DNA of 64,000 bases from Deltaproteobacteria bacterium (GCA_016190375.1 JACPQR010000170.1:41705-105704); one strand, 5' to 3'. Positions 26,843 through 35,616 are shown, numbered from the stretch's first letter. The notes: a model not told the origin generated them from the sequence alone. Numbers and translations are program-made.

Positions 26843-27877
26843 TCAGCAGGGGACGCAGAGCACGGCGTTGCCGAACCAGATCTGGTCGTACAGGCCGTTG
26901 TCGCACATCGGCTGGCACTCCCACTCCTCGGTCTCGAAGATGAAAGTCGGCACCTGACCGTCGGGGCACGCGAAGTCGGGTGGGCTCGTGCACACCGACT
27001 TGTTCCCGTAGATCGCGCCGTAGTGGACGATGATCTCGCAGGGCGGCCGGCAGGTCCACTCTCCCGCGTCGGTCAGCGTCGGATACAGGCCTTCGTCGCA
27101 CTCGGGCGGCGGCTCGACGCACACGTAGACTCCGGGCGTGGTCTCTGCCGAGACCTGTCCCGCGGCGCAGGCGCCTCCGTCCTCGCAGGACATCTCCATG
27201 ACCGGCTGGCCGTCTCCCTCCTCGATGGAGCTGCCACCCCAGCCGGGATCGAGATCCCGCTCGTTGTAGGTCGGCGTCTGGCCGTCGGGGCACAGGCCCG
27301 CGATTGCGCACGCGGGATCGTCGGCGAACGCGGGGTCGGCGCAGTCGGGAACCACGTTGCACTCCGGGCCGCCGCCACCGTCCGCGCAGGGGTCCGTGAC
27401 GACGCACGAAGGATCGTCGATGAAGTCGCCGTCCGAACAGTCCATCGAGCCGTCGCAGTCGTCATCCTGCCCGTTGCCGAGGATCTCCACGACCGGCGTC
27501 ACCGCGCCCAGGCAGTCGCCCCAGCTCGGGAACTCGAAATGGGTGTCGCAGGTCTGCAGGCCGCCGTGACAGATCCCGACGCCGAGAGTCTCGGCCGGGC
27601 CCGTGTAGCACGCCCTGACCTCGTCCGCCGCGCAGCTACAGTCCTCGTCCACCTGCCCGTCGCCGTCGTCGTCGAGGGCGTTGCCGCAGTCCTCGAAGTT
27701 GACCACGCGGTCGGGGGTCTCGGGCACCGGGTCGTCGTCCGGCTCCCCCTCGCCCTCGCCGCCCTCGTCTTCCTCGGCGTAGCCGTCGCCGTCGAGGTCG
27801 GCGAAGTTCGCCCCGATCTCGCCCGTGCAGCCGGCCACGAGGAGCACGAGCCATCGGATGGTGCGCAGCGCCTCCAT
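26843..27877 (-). CDS. MopE-like Cys-rich lipoprotein with acidic metal-binding-type motifs
   Basis: 344 residues from the ATG at 27877; GGAGG lies at ideal spacing, while the nearby ATG at 27883 is too close to it. The signal peptide ends in LVAGC (lipobox). An acidic DLDGDGYAEEDEGGEGEGE linker follows. Residues about 60-190 hold MopE-type motifs (NALDDDGDGQVDEDC, NGQDDDCDGSMDC) with spaced cysteines, resembling the putative metal-binding repeats of myxobacterial surface proteins. The C-terminal half has repeated 'CPDGQ-PT' Cys modules, each with aromatic residues, possibly three copies of a small disulfide domain. Function unknown. Confidence 0.75.
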   Translation of the reverse strand: MEALRTIRWLVLLVAGCTGEIGANFADLDGDGYAEEDEGGEGEGEPDDDPVPETPDRVVNFEDCGNALDDDGDGQVDEDCSCAADEVRACYTGPAETLGVGICHGGLQTCDTHFEFPSWGDCLGAVTPVVEILGNGQDDDCDGSMDCSDGDFIDDPSCVVTDPCADGGGGPECNVVPDCADPAFADDPACAIAGLCPDGQTPTYNERDLDPGWGGSSIEEGDGQPVMEMSCEDGGACAAGQVSAETTPGVYVCVEPPPECDEGLYPTLTDAGEWTCRPPCEIIVHYGAIYGNKSVCTSPPDFACPDGQVPTFIFETEEWECQPMCDNGLYDQIWFGNAVLCVPC

Positions 27878-27965
27878 CGGCATTCCTCCGGGTGGGCGCA
27901 GCTGCAGGTTCGGCGCCAGGAGGAAGTGCCCGTCAAACCGCCCGATCCCGGCTTGCGTGGGGCTG

Positions 27966-27994
27966 GCCGGCCTCAGGACGCCCTCGAGGCCGGC
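27966..27994. repeat. 9-bp-arm GC hairpin in a 258-bp intergenic region
   Basis: GCCGGCCTC and GAGGCCGGC (11-base loop). The whole gap 27878-28135 holds no convincing gene. It lies between two minus-strand lipoprotein genes, so this hairpin could terminate the upstream (28136-28678) transcript, though no T-run follows. Confidence 0.25.
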
Positions 27995-28135
27995 GCGCCC
28001 GCCGACCACGCGATCCGTCCGCCACAGGCGTTTCCTCCGCGAGGCGCGCCGATCGGCGGCGTCTCGGGGGGGTGAGCGACCTCACCTGCGCAGGGGGGTC
28101 TCGGACCCCATTGGGCCGCACCTTCCGGTTTACGT

Positions 28136-28678
28136 CTACTCGCCGATCTGCCCCTCTTCGGGCGTGGCTGGCGCCTCCGGATCGTCAGGCCCCGGCTCTG
28201 GACCGTCGGTCCGCGTCGCCGGCTCCTGCGGCAGGGTCGAGGGATCTTCGCTCGGCGCCTCCTCGGACGGCAGGATCTCCATCTCGCCGGGATCGTCCGC
28301 CTCATCCGGAGGCTCCGTGCTCTCCCGGGCTCGCCTGAGCTCGAGGAGCTCGCGCGCCGCCGCTCGACGAAGCCGGTCGGCCCGCCGCTCGATCTGCTGC
28401 GACCACGTGTCGATCCGCTCGCCGACCACCTTGGCCGCCGCGGCAGCGCGCTCTGCTTCGATACGGGCCTCCTGCGCGCCTCGCTGAGCCTCGGCCGCGA
28501 GGTCAGCGTCGCGCTCGGCTCTTCGAAGGATCCGGTCGAGCGCCCTGGTCTCGTTGGCGTGCTCCCCTACCGAGCTCGCGAGCGCTGGGTCTTCCTGGGC
28601 GAAAACGGCGTCACGGCACCCGGCTCCCGCGACCAGAGCCGCGAGTGCCAGGAGAAATGGATGTTTGCAACTTCGCAC
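28136..28678 (-). CDS. Coiled-coil lipoprotein with acidic Pro-rich tail
   Basis: 180 residues. A signal peptide ends in VAGAGC (lipobox). Residues about 40-120 are a highly charged, Ala-rich helix with heptad-like spacing (RALDRILRRAERDADLAAEAQ, RRADRLRRAAARELLELRRA), probably a coiled coil. The last 60 residues are Glu/Pro/Asp-rich and disordered. Lpp-like or periplasmic spacer roles are possible, but nothing identifies a function. Confidence 0.65.
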   Translation of the reverse strand: MRSCKHPFLLALAALVAGAGCRDAVFAQEDPALASSVGEHANETRALDRILRRAERDADLAAEAQRGAQEARIEAERAAAAAKVVGERIDTWSQQIERRADRLRRAAARELLELRRARESTEPPDEADDPGEMEILPSEEAPSEDPSTLPQEPATRTDGPEPGPDDPEAPATPEEGQIGE

Positions 28679-28786
28679 GACTCACCTCTCGACCCCAGGG
28701 ACCGAGCACGGTGCGTGCCACCAGCGGGAAGGATGGGGAGCGAAGATCGGACTCGGGTAGAGTCGTGCAACCAGCGCGCGGCGCGG

Positions 28787-30100
28787 CTACCTGGAACGCC
28801 TCCTGAGGAGGAGAGCGACGGGGACGAGCCAGAGGAGCGGCAGCGGCGAGCGATTCCGGCCCGCGGCCGTGCAGCCGTCGTCGTCGTCCGCCGTGTCGGC
28901 GCCCGTGGCGGCGGGCTGCACGCCCAGCGCCGTGAGTGCGGCGTCGTCATTCGTGACGTCGATCGTGTAGTCGCGCGAGATCGTCGTCTGCTCGGGCGTC
29001 TCGAGGAAGATCGGATCGGTGGTCATCTCCTCGGGCGCCATGCGAGTGCTCAGTCGGGTCACGAAGCCGATGCGGTCCAGGATCGCGAACGAGGTCGTCG
29101 AGGTGGCCTCGACGTAGTCGGCCGGGCCCGCAAACTCCGTCTCGACGGCGAGCCCGCCGAGCGCCTGCACGTTCTGCCGGAGGCGCGTCTGGTAGTCAGT
29201 CGTGAAGGGGCTGGTCGGCCGGACGGCGCTCTCGTCGAGGCCCGCGTCGTTGAAGTTGCCTGGTCGCACGAGCCCGCTCGCCATGATGATCGCCGTGACC
29301 GAGAGGACGGGCTCGGACGCAACGGGCGTCAGCCTCAGCGGGATGCAGGGCTCCGCGCCGGGCGTCCGGATGACCACCGGCTCGATCGCTCCGACGCCCT
29401 CGCCGTCCGCGAGACGGAAGGCGGCGAACGTCTTGCCCTCTTCGACGTACCTGTCGAGGATGGGATCGGTGCCGTCGGGGATCTGGTAGTCGTGGCTGAC
29501 GAGCCAGGACCGCAGATCGGCGGCGGACGCGGCATCGAGCACGGCGACCTCGTAGGGACCCACTCTGCCGGTACCGATGACGGTCACCTCGGGATCCGCG
29601 ACCTTGCCCTCGGGCTCGTACGCGTCACCCGCCATCGCGGCGCTCCCCCCGCAGCCCATGCCGCCACCCGAGCTCACGGTCGACGAGCCCGTCGCGTAGG
29701 TGAAGGTGAAGCGCGGCGCGGTGGCCTGGTCGAGGTCATTGAAGATCTCCGTCTGGGCGGTGCCGATCAGGACGGGTGGTGCGAGGAGCGGCACGATCCA
29801 CGCGAAGCTCGCCGCGGCACCGCTGTAGGCGATCTCGATGTAGGCGTCGACGGACTGGCCGGTGAGGGGCTCCGGGTCTGGGTCGCCCCCTTGCAGCTCC
29901 GCTTGCGCGGCCATCCCCTCCGGGGCCGCGGTCCAGCCGGCAGCGTTGACGACGAACACGATCCGCTCCGATGACTGTGCGGGCGGGATCACGACAGTGC
30001 TCTGATCGCAGAACAACCCGCCGCAGGCCTCCGCCTCGCGCTCCGCGACCGTCACCGCAAGGACACACAGAAGACATGACAGGATCTGGCGCACCACCAC
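28787..30100 (-). CDS. DUF2330 secreted protein with MYXO-CTERM-type tail
   Basis: About 437 residues. Three consecutive GTG codons (30100, 30097, 30094) follow GGAGAGGAG; any could start translation. The signal peptide ends around AEREAEA, directly followed by CGGLFCD, the conserved opening of DUF2330 proteins, then ERIVFVVN. The body is all-beta in character. The C-terminus has a Cys-containing linker (DDDDGCTAAG), a hydrophobic stretch LPLLWLVPVALLL and a RRRSR end. This is the MYXO-CTERM / GlyGly-CTERM type of tail thought to be processed by a rhombosortase-like or exosortase-like protease for surface anchoring. Function of DUF2330 unknown. Confidence 0.82.
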   Translation of the reverse strand: MVVRQILSCLLCVLAVTVAEREAEACGGLFCDQSTVVIPPAQSSERIVFVVNAAGWTAAPEGMAAQAELQGGDPDPEPLTGQSVDAYIEIAYSGAAASFAWIVPLLAPPVLIGTAQTEIFNDLDQATAPRFTFTYATGSSTVSSGGGMGCGGSAAMAGDAYEPEGKVADPEVTVIGTGRVGPYEVAVLDAASAADLRSWLVSHDYQIPDGTDPILDRYVEEGKTFAAFRLADGEGVGAIEPVVIRTPGAEPCIPLRLTPVASEPVLSVTAIIMASGLVRPGNFNDAGLDESAVRPTSPFTTDYQTRLRQNVQALGGLAVETEFAGPADYVEATSTTSFAILDRIGFVTRLSTRMAPEEMTTDPIFLETPEQTTISRDYTIDVTNDDAALTALGVQPAATGADTADDDDGCTAAGRNRSPLPLLWLVPVALLLRRRSR

Positions 30101-30182
30101 ACGCTCCTCTCCGGCGAACGACGCCGAGCCCGGTGGCTGCAAGGCGGGTGCCCGCGGTTCCGGGTGCCAATTCGCGCGGATT

Positions 30183-30926
30183 CTAAGAGCTTTTCGGCCC
30201 GCGAGTGTCCGACTGTCCGGGCACGCCCTCGCGCAGCCAGCTCTCCACGACCTCGAGGAGCGATCGCGTCGCCGGAAGCTCCTCGACACAGACCAGCCGG
30301 CGGACGCGCCCCGCCTCGAGGTGCAGGACGTGCGTGGCCCAGCCGTCGAGTCGATCGAAGATGTGTGTGGCGTGGAGGATCGTGACGCCGTGCGCGAGGC
30401 TCTCCTCGCGAAGAAGCGTCAGGAGGTCGAGCCGTGCGAGCAGGTCGAGGTCGGTCGTCACCTCGTCGAGGAGGAGCAACTCCACCGCGTGGAGCAAGCC
30501 CAGAAGGAGTTGAACCCTGCGACGCTGGCCGCTCGAGACGCGGGACATGCGCCAGGCGAGATCGATCCCGAGCGTCGCGACCAGGCGATCGCGCCGGCCG
30601 CGATCTGCCCGTGCGTGCGCCTCGAGGATCTCCCAGACCGGCATGTCCGCGTCGAAGGGAAACGCTCCACCAACGTACGAGACGCGACGCGAGAGCGAGG
30701 TGTCGTGGAACGCGGGCCTGCCGAGGACCATCACGGCGTCCGGCGCGATCATCCGGCGACCGGCCAGGATCTCGAGGAACGTCGACTTGCCCGCGCCGTT
30801 CCGGCCTACGACCAGACAGCGGGCGCCCGAGGGCAGCGCGAGGCTCAACCCTCTGAGGACGAGCGGCTCCCCGGGAGCGTACCGGTAGTCGAGCTCTCGC
30901 AGTTCGAGCGCCACTGGATGGTTCAT
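30183..30926 (-). CDS. Caf16-like soluble ABC ATPase
   Basis: 247 residues, one ABC domain: Walker A GRNGAGKST, Q-loop region, signature VSSGQRRRVQ, Walker B LLLLDEVTTDLD with catalytic Glu, and switch His in HATHIFD. No membrane domain is fused or adjacent. From memory, the blocks WRMSRVSSGQRRRVQL, LLLDEVTTDLD and HATHIFDRL..W closely follow yeast Caf16 (CCR4-NOT-associated ABC protein), and RRMIAPDAV...GRPAFHDT follows plant/bacterial members of that family. That group is mostly eukaryotic and of unclear role. It is therefore better called Caf16-like than a transporter ATPase. It is divergent from the PEBP gene by 113 bp. Confidence 0.85.
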   Translation of the reverse strand: MNHPVALELRELDYRYAPGEPLVLRGLSLALPSGARCLVVGRNGAGKSTFLEILAGRRMIAPDAVMVLGRPAFHDTSLSRRVSYVGGAFPFDADMPVWEILEAHARADRGRRDRLVATLGIDLAWRMSRVSSGQRRRVQLLLGLLHAVELLLLDEVTTDLDLLARLDLLTLLREESLAHGVTILHATHIFDRLDGWATHVLHLEAGRVRRLVCVEELPATRSLLEVVESWLREGVPGQSDTRGPKSS

Positions 30927-31039
30927 GGAGTATCGCTGCTTCTACTCCGAACCGCCCATGCCGGGCGAGCGATCCCGTCGGGCACTATCGGTCAGGTCCG
31001 ACTGTTGCAAGCAGACGTTGAGGGAGGCGGCGCGCCGAG

Positions 31040-31513
31040 ATGAAGCTGACTTCGACCAGTTTCCACCACGAGGGCAAGATCCCGAGAACCCACACCTGCG
31101 AGGGCGACGACGTCTCGCCTCCGCTCGATTGGTCGGGCTTGCCGGCGGGGACCAGGAGCCTGGCGTTGATCGTGGACGACCCCGACGCACCCGATCCCAG
31201 GGCACCGAAGATGACCTGGGTGCACTGGATCCTCTACGACATTCCTCCGAGTGCCACGGGGCTACCGAAAGGAGTGACGCGAGAGGATCTGCCACCCGGC
31301 ACGCGCGAGGGGACGACCGACTTCAAGCGGTCGGGCTGGGGAGGCCCGTGCCCGCCCATCGGCCGGCACCGCTACTTCCACAAGCTCTACGCGCTCGACA
31401 CCGTGCTGCCCGATCTCGGCGCGCCCACGAAGGCCCGCCTCGAGAAGGCCATGGAGGGACACGTGCTGGCCAGGTCGGAGCTCGTGGGCACGTACCAGAA
31501 GGGCGATCGCTGA
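31040..31513 (+). CDS. YbhB/YbcL family (PEBP/Raf-kinase-inhibitor-like) protein
   Basis: 157 residues. Diagnostic PEBP motifs are FHHEGKIPRTHTCEGDDVSPPLDW, SLALIVDDPDAPDP, WVHWILYDIP and GWGGPCPPIGRHRYFHKLYALD. The pocket binds phosphate or phospholipid head groups; the bacterial role is not settled. There is no signal peptide, so it is cytosolic. The stop is 14 bp before the GDPD start, so the two may be co-transcribed. Confidence 0.92.
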   Translation: MKLTSTSFHHEGKIPRTHTCEGDDVSPPLDWSGLPAGTRSLALIVDDPDAPDPRAPKMTWVHWILYDIPPSATGLPKGVTREDLPPGTREGTTDFKRSGWGGPCPPIGRHRYFHKLYALDTVLPDLGAPTKARLEKAMEGHVLARSELVGTYQKGDR

Positions 31514-31527
31514 GCGATAGTCGCGAC

Positions 31528-32334
31528 GTGCATCCCTTCCTCGCCGGCCTGCGGCCCACGCTCCACATCTCTCACCGCGGCGGTGCGGCGCTCGCGCCCG
31601 AGAACACGATGGTGGCGTTCGATGCCGCAGTTCACCGGTGGCGCACGCAGATGCTCGAGCTGGACGTGCACGTCACCCGTGACGGGCAGGTGGTCGTGGC
31701 ACACGATGCCACGGTGGACCGTTGCACGGACGGCCGCGGCGCGATTGCAGACCTCTGGGCGTCCGAGCTGGCAGAGCTGGACGCCGGCTTCCGCTTCTCG
31801 CAGGACGGCGGGCTGACGTTCCCCTTCCGGGGCCGGCAGGTGAGGATCCCGCTCCTCGCGGAGGCGCTGGGGCGCTTTCCGAACGTCCTCGTGAACGTCG
31901 ACGTCAAGGCGGGCTCCGAGGGAGTCGAGTCGCAGGTGGCCGCCGTGATCCGCGAGGCAGGGGCGACCTCGCGCGTCTGCATCGGCAGCGAGGACGACTC
32001 GATGGCCGGACGGCTCGTTCGCGCGCTCCCGGAGGCGTGCCACTTCTACCCGCGGATCGCGCTGACCGAGCTCGTGATCGCGATCAAGCGAGGCGGCACG
32101 ATCGGCGAGCTCGGTCCCTATCTCGTGCTCGACATGCCCCTGTACTTCGGCGAGACGCGCCTCGTCGACGAGAGCTTCATCGAACGGGCTCGGTCACTGG
32201 GTCGATGGGTCAACGTGTGGACGGTGGATGATCCGGACGAGATGCGCGCGCTCATTCGCGAGGGCGTGGGCGGAATAATGACTGATCGACCCGACCTCTT
32301 GCGCGCGGTGATGGACGAGAAGAGCGAAGGGTGA
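31528..32334 (+). CDS. ugpQ: Glycerophosphodiester phosphodiesterase
   Basis: 268 residues from the GTG at 31528; the Shine-Dalgarno is weak. The GDPD motif is intact: ISHRGGAALAPENT (first catalytic His, Glu), LELDVHVTRDGQVVVAHD (metal-binding Glu and Asp, second His) and VNVDVKAG. The C-terminal NVWTVDDPDEMRALIREGVGGIMTDRP is the usual end. It hydrolyses glycerophosphodiesters to glycerol-3-phosphate and an alcohol. There is no signal peptide, so it is a cytosolic form. Its stop abuts the stop of the convergent kinase gene. Confidence 0.92.
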   Translation: MHPFLAGLRPTLHISHRGGAALAPENTMVAFDAAVHRWRTQMLELDVHVTRDGQVVVAHDATVDRCTDGRGAIADLWASELAELDAGFRFSQDGGLTFPFRGRQVRIPLLAEALGRFPNVLVNVDVKAGSEGVESQVAAVIREAGATSRVCIGSEDDSMAGRLVRALPEACHFYPRIALTELVIAIKRGGTIGELGPYLVLDMPLYFGETRLVDESFIERARSLGRWVNVWTVDDPDEMRALIREGVGGIMTDRPDLLRAVMDEKSEG

Positions 32335-34326
32335 TCACTGGGCGCTGGCCGCGACCGTCACGGCGATCGGCGCGGCGGCGGGAAGGACGACCGTGAAGGT
32401 CGCGCCCTTGCCCGGCGTCGATTCGGCTCGGATCTCGCCGCCGTGATCGCGGATGATCTCGCGGCTGATCGAGAGACCGAGGCCGGTGCCGATCCCGGGC
32501 TCCTTGGTCGTGAAGAACGCTTCGAACAGGCGCTTCATGTTCTCGGTCGAGATGCCCGGGCCGGAGTCGGTGACCTCGGCCACGACGCGGTCGCCGTCGC
32601 GCCGCGACACGACGGCGATCTCGTCCTTTCCGGTCGGGCGCTGGCCGATCGCCTGGGCGGCGTTGACGAGCAGGTTCACGAAGACCTGCGAGAGTCGCCC
32701 GGAGTGGCCCACCACCTCGACGTCGGGCCCTAGCTGGCGGACGACCTTGGCGCGATGCCGCAGCTCCGCCCCTGCGACGCGCAGCGCCGACGCGATGACC
32801 TGGTTCAGGTCCAGCCGGTTGCGCTCGCCATCGTCCTTGCGGGCCAGAGACCGCAGATCGCGGACTATCTCGGCGATGCGGTTCGCGCCCTCGCTGGCGT
32901 CTCCGAGCGCCTCGCCGAGCTCCACGAGGGCCTTCTGTCCGCCGGCAGTCCGCCACCCATCGGCGATCGCCTGAACGTCGGATCCCTTCTCGAGCGCCGC
33001 CCAGAGGTCGCCGAAGCCCTCGAGCCGTTCGCGCAGGTACGAGAGGCTGGCGAGGACGTAGGCGACGGGGTTGTTGATCTCGTGGGCGACCCCTGTCGCG
33101 AGCTGCCCGATCGCCGAGAGCTTGTCGGCCTGCCGGAGCTTCCTCTCCATCGCGAGGTGCTCGGTGAGATCCCTAGCGATGCAGACGAGACCTCTCGGCT
33201 CGCCCGCGGGGCCCGGCAGCACCGAGACCGACAGTCTGGCCGGGATCTCGCGACCGCTCCTCGCCACGAGCGTCCCGTCCTCCTCCGTGTGCCCCGCTGC
33301 GGCCGAACGCGTCCAGAGGTCCTCCGCGCGGCAATCGTGGCAGAGAATTCGCTGCATCGGCTGGCCGACGAGCTGCCCGCTCGGGTACTCGAGGAGGGCG
33401 GCGACGGCCGCGTTGGCGGTGACTATCGTGCCCTCGGGCGAGAGCACGAGCAGGCCCTCGCTCATCGACCGGAACACCTCCGCGAGCTCCCTCTCGCGGC
33501 TCTCGACCTGTGACGTGCGCTCCTGGACCAGCGCCTCGAGGTCCGACTTGTGGACCATCGACTCGCGCAGGCTCTCTGCCATCTTGTTGAATGCGGCGGC
33601 CAGGCGGCCGAGCTCGTCTCGCGCGTCGAAGGTCACGCGGCCCCCGAGGTCGCCCCTCGCCAGCCGCTGCGCCTCCGACTGGAGCTGGGTGAGCTTCTGG
33701 TCGAACCATCTCGCGACGAACAGGCAGAGGAACAGGCCGAAGAGCAGCGCCGGACCGACTCCTATGAGGGTGCCGACGAGGACCTTCTGGCTCGTCCGGC
33801 GGCCGATCTCGGTCGCGCGCCGCGCGCTGTCTGCCAGTTGCACGAAGCGGCGCCAGGCGAGATCGGCGACCACTCCGTGGTACCAGCGATGGAAGTCGTC
33901 GAAGGCCGTCTCGCTCCCGCGCCCCTGGAGCTGGGCGCCGCGCCTCGTGAGCTCCTCGATGACCGCCGACAGGCGAGCCTCCTCGCGCTGGTCTCGGCGC
34001 GAGAGCCGCTTGGCAAGCCGGGAGGACTCGTCGCGCGCGTGCTCCAGCGCTCGCCGGGCCTCCTCGACACGGCCGACCGACTCGGGGTCCGGTGAGGACT
34101 CCCTGATCGCATCGACGTAGTCGTCGGCGACCGAGCGGAGCATGAGGACCGCCATCGCCTGGCGGTTCCATTCGACCGACTCACGGTAGCCCTGCTCGGA
34201 GGCTTCGCGCGCGGCGAAGGAGGTCACGAGGAGGAGCAGGCAAACGGCGAACGGCGGCGCCAGCAGGAGGAGCAGCTTCGCTCGCACCGAGAGGTCATGG
34301 AGCCCCCTCCGGCCGCGGTTCGCCAT
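32335..34326 (-). CDS. Membrane sensor histidine kinase (HAMP-PAS-HisKA-HATPase)
   Basis: 663 residues from the ATG at 34326 (a GTG at 34356 would add ten). Membrane helix 1 (LLLLLAPPFAVCLLLLVTSF) and helix 2 (VGTLIGVGPALLFGLFLCLFV) flank a helical periplasmic sensor of about 130 residues. HAMP and a coiled coil follow, then a PAS domain (about 300-420), HisKA with GVAHEINNPVAYVLASL and HATPase with NLLVNAAQAIG, DSGPGI and GIGTGLGLSI. A C-rich segment in the PAS (ILCHDCRAEDLW) is unusual and could bind metal or haem. No response regulator is adjacent, so it is an orphan. Confidence 0.88.
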   Translation of the reverse strand: MANRGRRGLHDLSVRAKLLLLLAPPFAVCLLLLVTSFAAREASEQGYRESVEWNRQAMAVLMLRSVADDYVDAIRESSPDPESVGRVEEARRALEHARDESSRLAKRLSRRDQREEARLSAVIEELTRRGAQLQGRGSETAFDDFHRWYHGVVADLAWRRFVQLADSARRATEIGRRTSQKVLVGTLIGVGPALLFGLFLCLFVARWFDQKLTQLQSEAQRLARGDLGGRVTFDARDELGRLAAAFNKMAESLRESMVHKSDLEALVQERTSQVESRERELAEVFRSMSEGLLVLSPEGTIVTANAAVAALLEYPSGQLVGQPMQRILCHDCRAEDLWTRSAAAGHTEEDGTLVARSGREIPARLSVSVLPGPAGEPRGLVCIARDLTEHLAMERKLRQADKLSAIGQLATGVAHEINNPVAYVLASLSYLRERLEGFGDLWAALEKGSDVQAIADGWRTAGGQKALVELGEALGDASEGANRIAEIVRDLRSLARKDDGERNRLDLNQVIASALRVAGAELRHRAKVVRQLGPDVEVVGHSGRLSQVFVNLLVNAAQAIGQRPTGKDEIAVVSRRDGDRVVAEVTDSGPGISTENMKRLFEAFFTTKEPGIGTGLGLSISREIIRDHGGEIRAESTPGKGATFTVVLPAAAPIAVTVAASAQ

Positions 34327-34352
34327 CGTGCGCCATGCCAGCAAGCGGCGTA

Positions 34353-34370
34353 CCACGTGGGGTCACGTGG
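34353..34370. promoter_or_regulatory. Inverted repeat upstream of the PAS kinase
   Basis: CCACGTG-GGGT-CACGTGG, 7-bp arms, 27 bp upstream of the kinase ATG on the minus strand. Its position suits an operator or a promoter-proximal site. The rest of 34371-34521 shows nothing recognisable. Confidence 0.3.
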
Positions 34371-34521
34371 AATTTCGCGCACGGGGGCCTGGGAAACCTC
34401 TGCGCGGGCCGGGGATGGGCTTCGGCCGGCCGACGCTCGGGTCAGTTCGCCCGCGCACAATCGGCGCCCCGGGCCCGTGGTTTCGCGTGGGTGACGCAGG
34501 TTCTTCGCGCCCGTCGCGGCG

Positions 34522-35244
34522 TCACCGCGTCTCGTACGAGACGCCGAATGCCGGGTACAGAACCAGCCCCTCGATGGTGCCGGTCTGGGTCCCGATCGAC
34601 GCGCGCGCGACGCTGAGCTCGATGCCGGCGAAGAACCGCCGGAACCCGACGCGGACGCCGAAGCTGCCTCCGAACCGGCTCGCCAGGCCCGCGTGCGATG
34701 CGTCCTTGCCGTCGAGTGTCGCGTCGAGGTCGTAGCCTCCGACCTCCCCTCGGGCCGCGAGCCACACGCTGAGGAAGTCGCTCCAGGTCCGGCCCACGGT
34801 CACGCCGACAGCGCCTCCGCCGCGCACGAACCCTTCGACCTCGATGTCCTCCCGGCCCGCGTCCGGAGCCAGGAATGCGAGGCTGCCGGCGATGGCGACC
34901 GTCAGGTCCCAGCCATCGTCGGGTCTGAGGACCGCGATGCGCGGCCCGGCGACGATCTCGCCGGCGCCGATCCGGAGCCCGGGCTCGATCCGGTCCGTCG
35001 TACCCCAGCGCAGCCCCAGCGTCGGCGCGAAGCCGGCGGAGCCCAGCGCGGCAGCCGCGGTCGCCAGCGGCGCGTCAGCGTCCTGACCGGCGGCGATCTC
35101 GGACGACGGGAGCGAGAGGCCCACATCCGCCGCGACGGCGAGGTCACCCTCTCCGAGGGTCCGCGCCGGCGCGAGCGACGAGAGCGGCGCGGCGCACCCC
35201 AGAAGGAGCGCGACGCTCGGAACCAGTCGCCGTGCGCCAGCCAG
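34522..35244 (-). CDS. Putative lipoprotein or outer-membrane barrel-like protein (start uncertain)
   Basis: About 240 residues. No ATG, GTG or TTG lies near the signal sequence. The frame continues into the ferredoxin gene, so initiation may be at CTG 35244 or CTG 35226, coupled to the ferredoxin stop. The N-terminus ends in VALLLGC (lipobox). The body has alternating hydrophobic and Gly-rich strands (ADVGLSLPS, GFAPTLGLRWGTTDRIEPGLRIGAGEI, GGGAVGVTVGRTW) ending in GLVLYPAFGVSYETR, like small beta-barrel outer-membrane proteins. Function unknown. The mixed signals (lipobox plus barrel) leave topology open. Confidence 0.55.
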   Translation of the reverse strand: MAGARRLVPSVALLLGCAAPLSSLAPARTLGEGDLAVAADVGLSLPSSEIAAGQDADAPLATAAAALGSAGFAPTLGLRWGTTDRIEPGLRIGAGEIVAGPRIAVLRPDDGWDLTVAIAGSLAFLAPDAGREDIEVEGFVRGGGAVGVTVGRTWSDFLSVWLAARGEVGGYDLDATLDGKDASHAGLASRFGGSFGVRVGFRRFFAGIELSVARASIGTQTGTIEGLVLYPAFGVSYETR

Positions 35245-35246
35245 GG

Positions 35247-35534
35247 CTACTTCTTGAACCGCGAGGCGTAGTCGTCGCCGATCGACTTGTCGGGGTGGAG
35301 CTTGCGAGCCCGCGCGATCAACGCCGTCTCTTCCTCGCCGCGGTCGGGATCGGGCAAGCAGCACTCGACCGGGCACACCGCCTGGCAGGCCTCGTGGTCG
35401 TAGAACCCGACGCACTCGGTGCAGAGCTCCGGGTTGATCACGTAGATGTCGTCGCCTTCCGTGATCGCGTCGTTCGGGCACTCGGGAGGGCAAGCGCCGC
35501 AGTTGATGCAGTCCGAGGTGATGTAGGTCGCCAT
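35247..35534 (-). CDS. 2[4Fe-4S] ferredoxin (YfhL-like)
   Basis: 95 residues from the ATG at 35534 (CAGGAGACC upstream). The first cluster motif is SDCINCGACPPECPN. The second is CTECVGFYDHEACQAVCPVECC, with the long insertion between cysteines typical of the YfhL/Alvin-type ferredoxins. A helical tail (RARKLHPDKS) follows. A low-potential electron carrier. It lies downstream of rimO, a radical-SAM enzyme that needs reducing electrons, which makes a donor role plausible but unproven. Confidence 0.9.
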   Translation of the reverse strand: MATYITSDCINCGACPPECPNDAITEGDDIYVINPELCTECVGFYDHEACQAVCPVECCLPDPDRGEEETALIARARKLHPDKSIGDDYASRFKK

Positions 35535-35616
35535 GTTCTTTCTGGTCTCCTGGCAGGACCGCCCCCCGCCCATCGGCGGCCTGGCTTGCCGGGTATAGGC
35601 CGCTCTCCCTCCGAGG

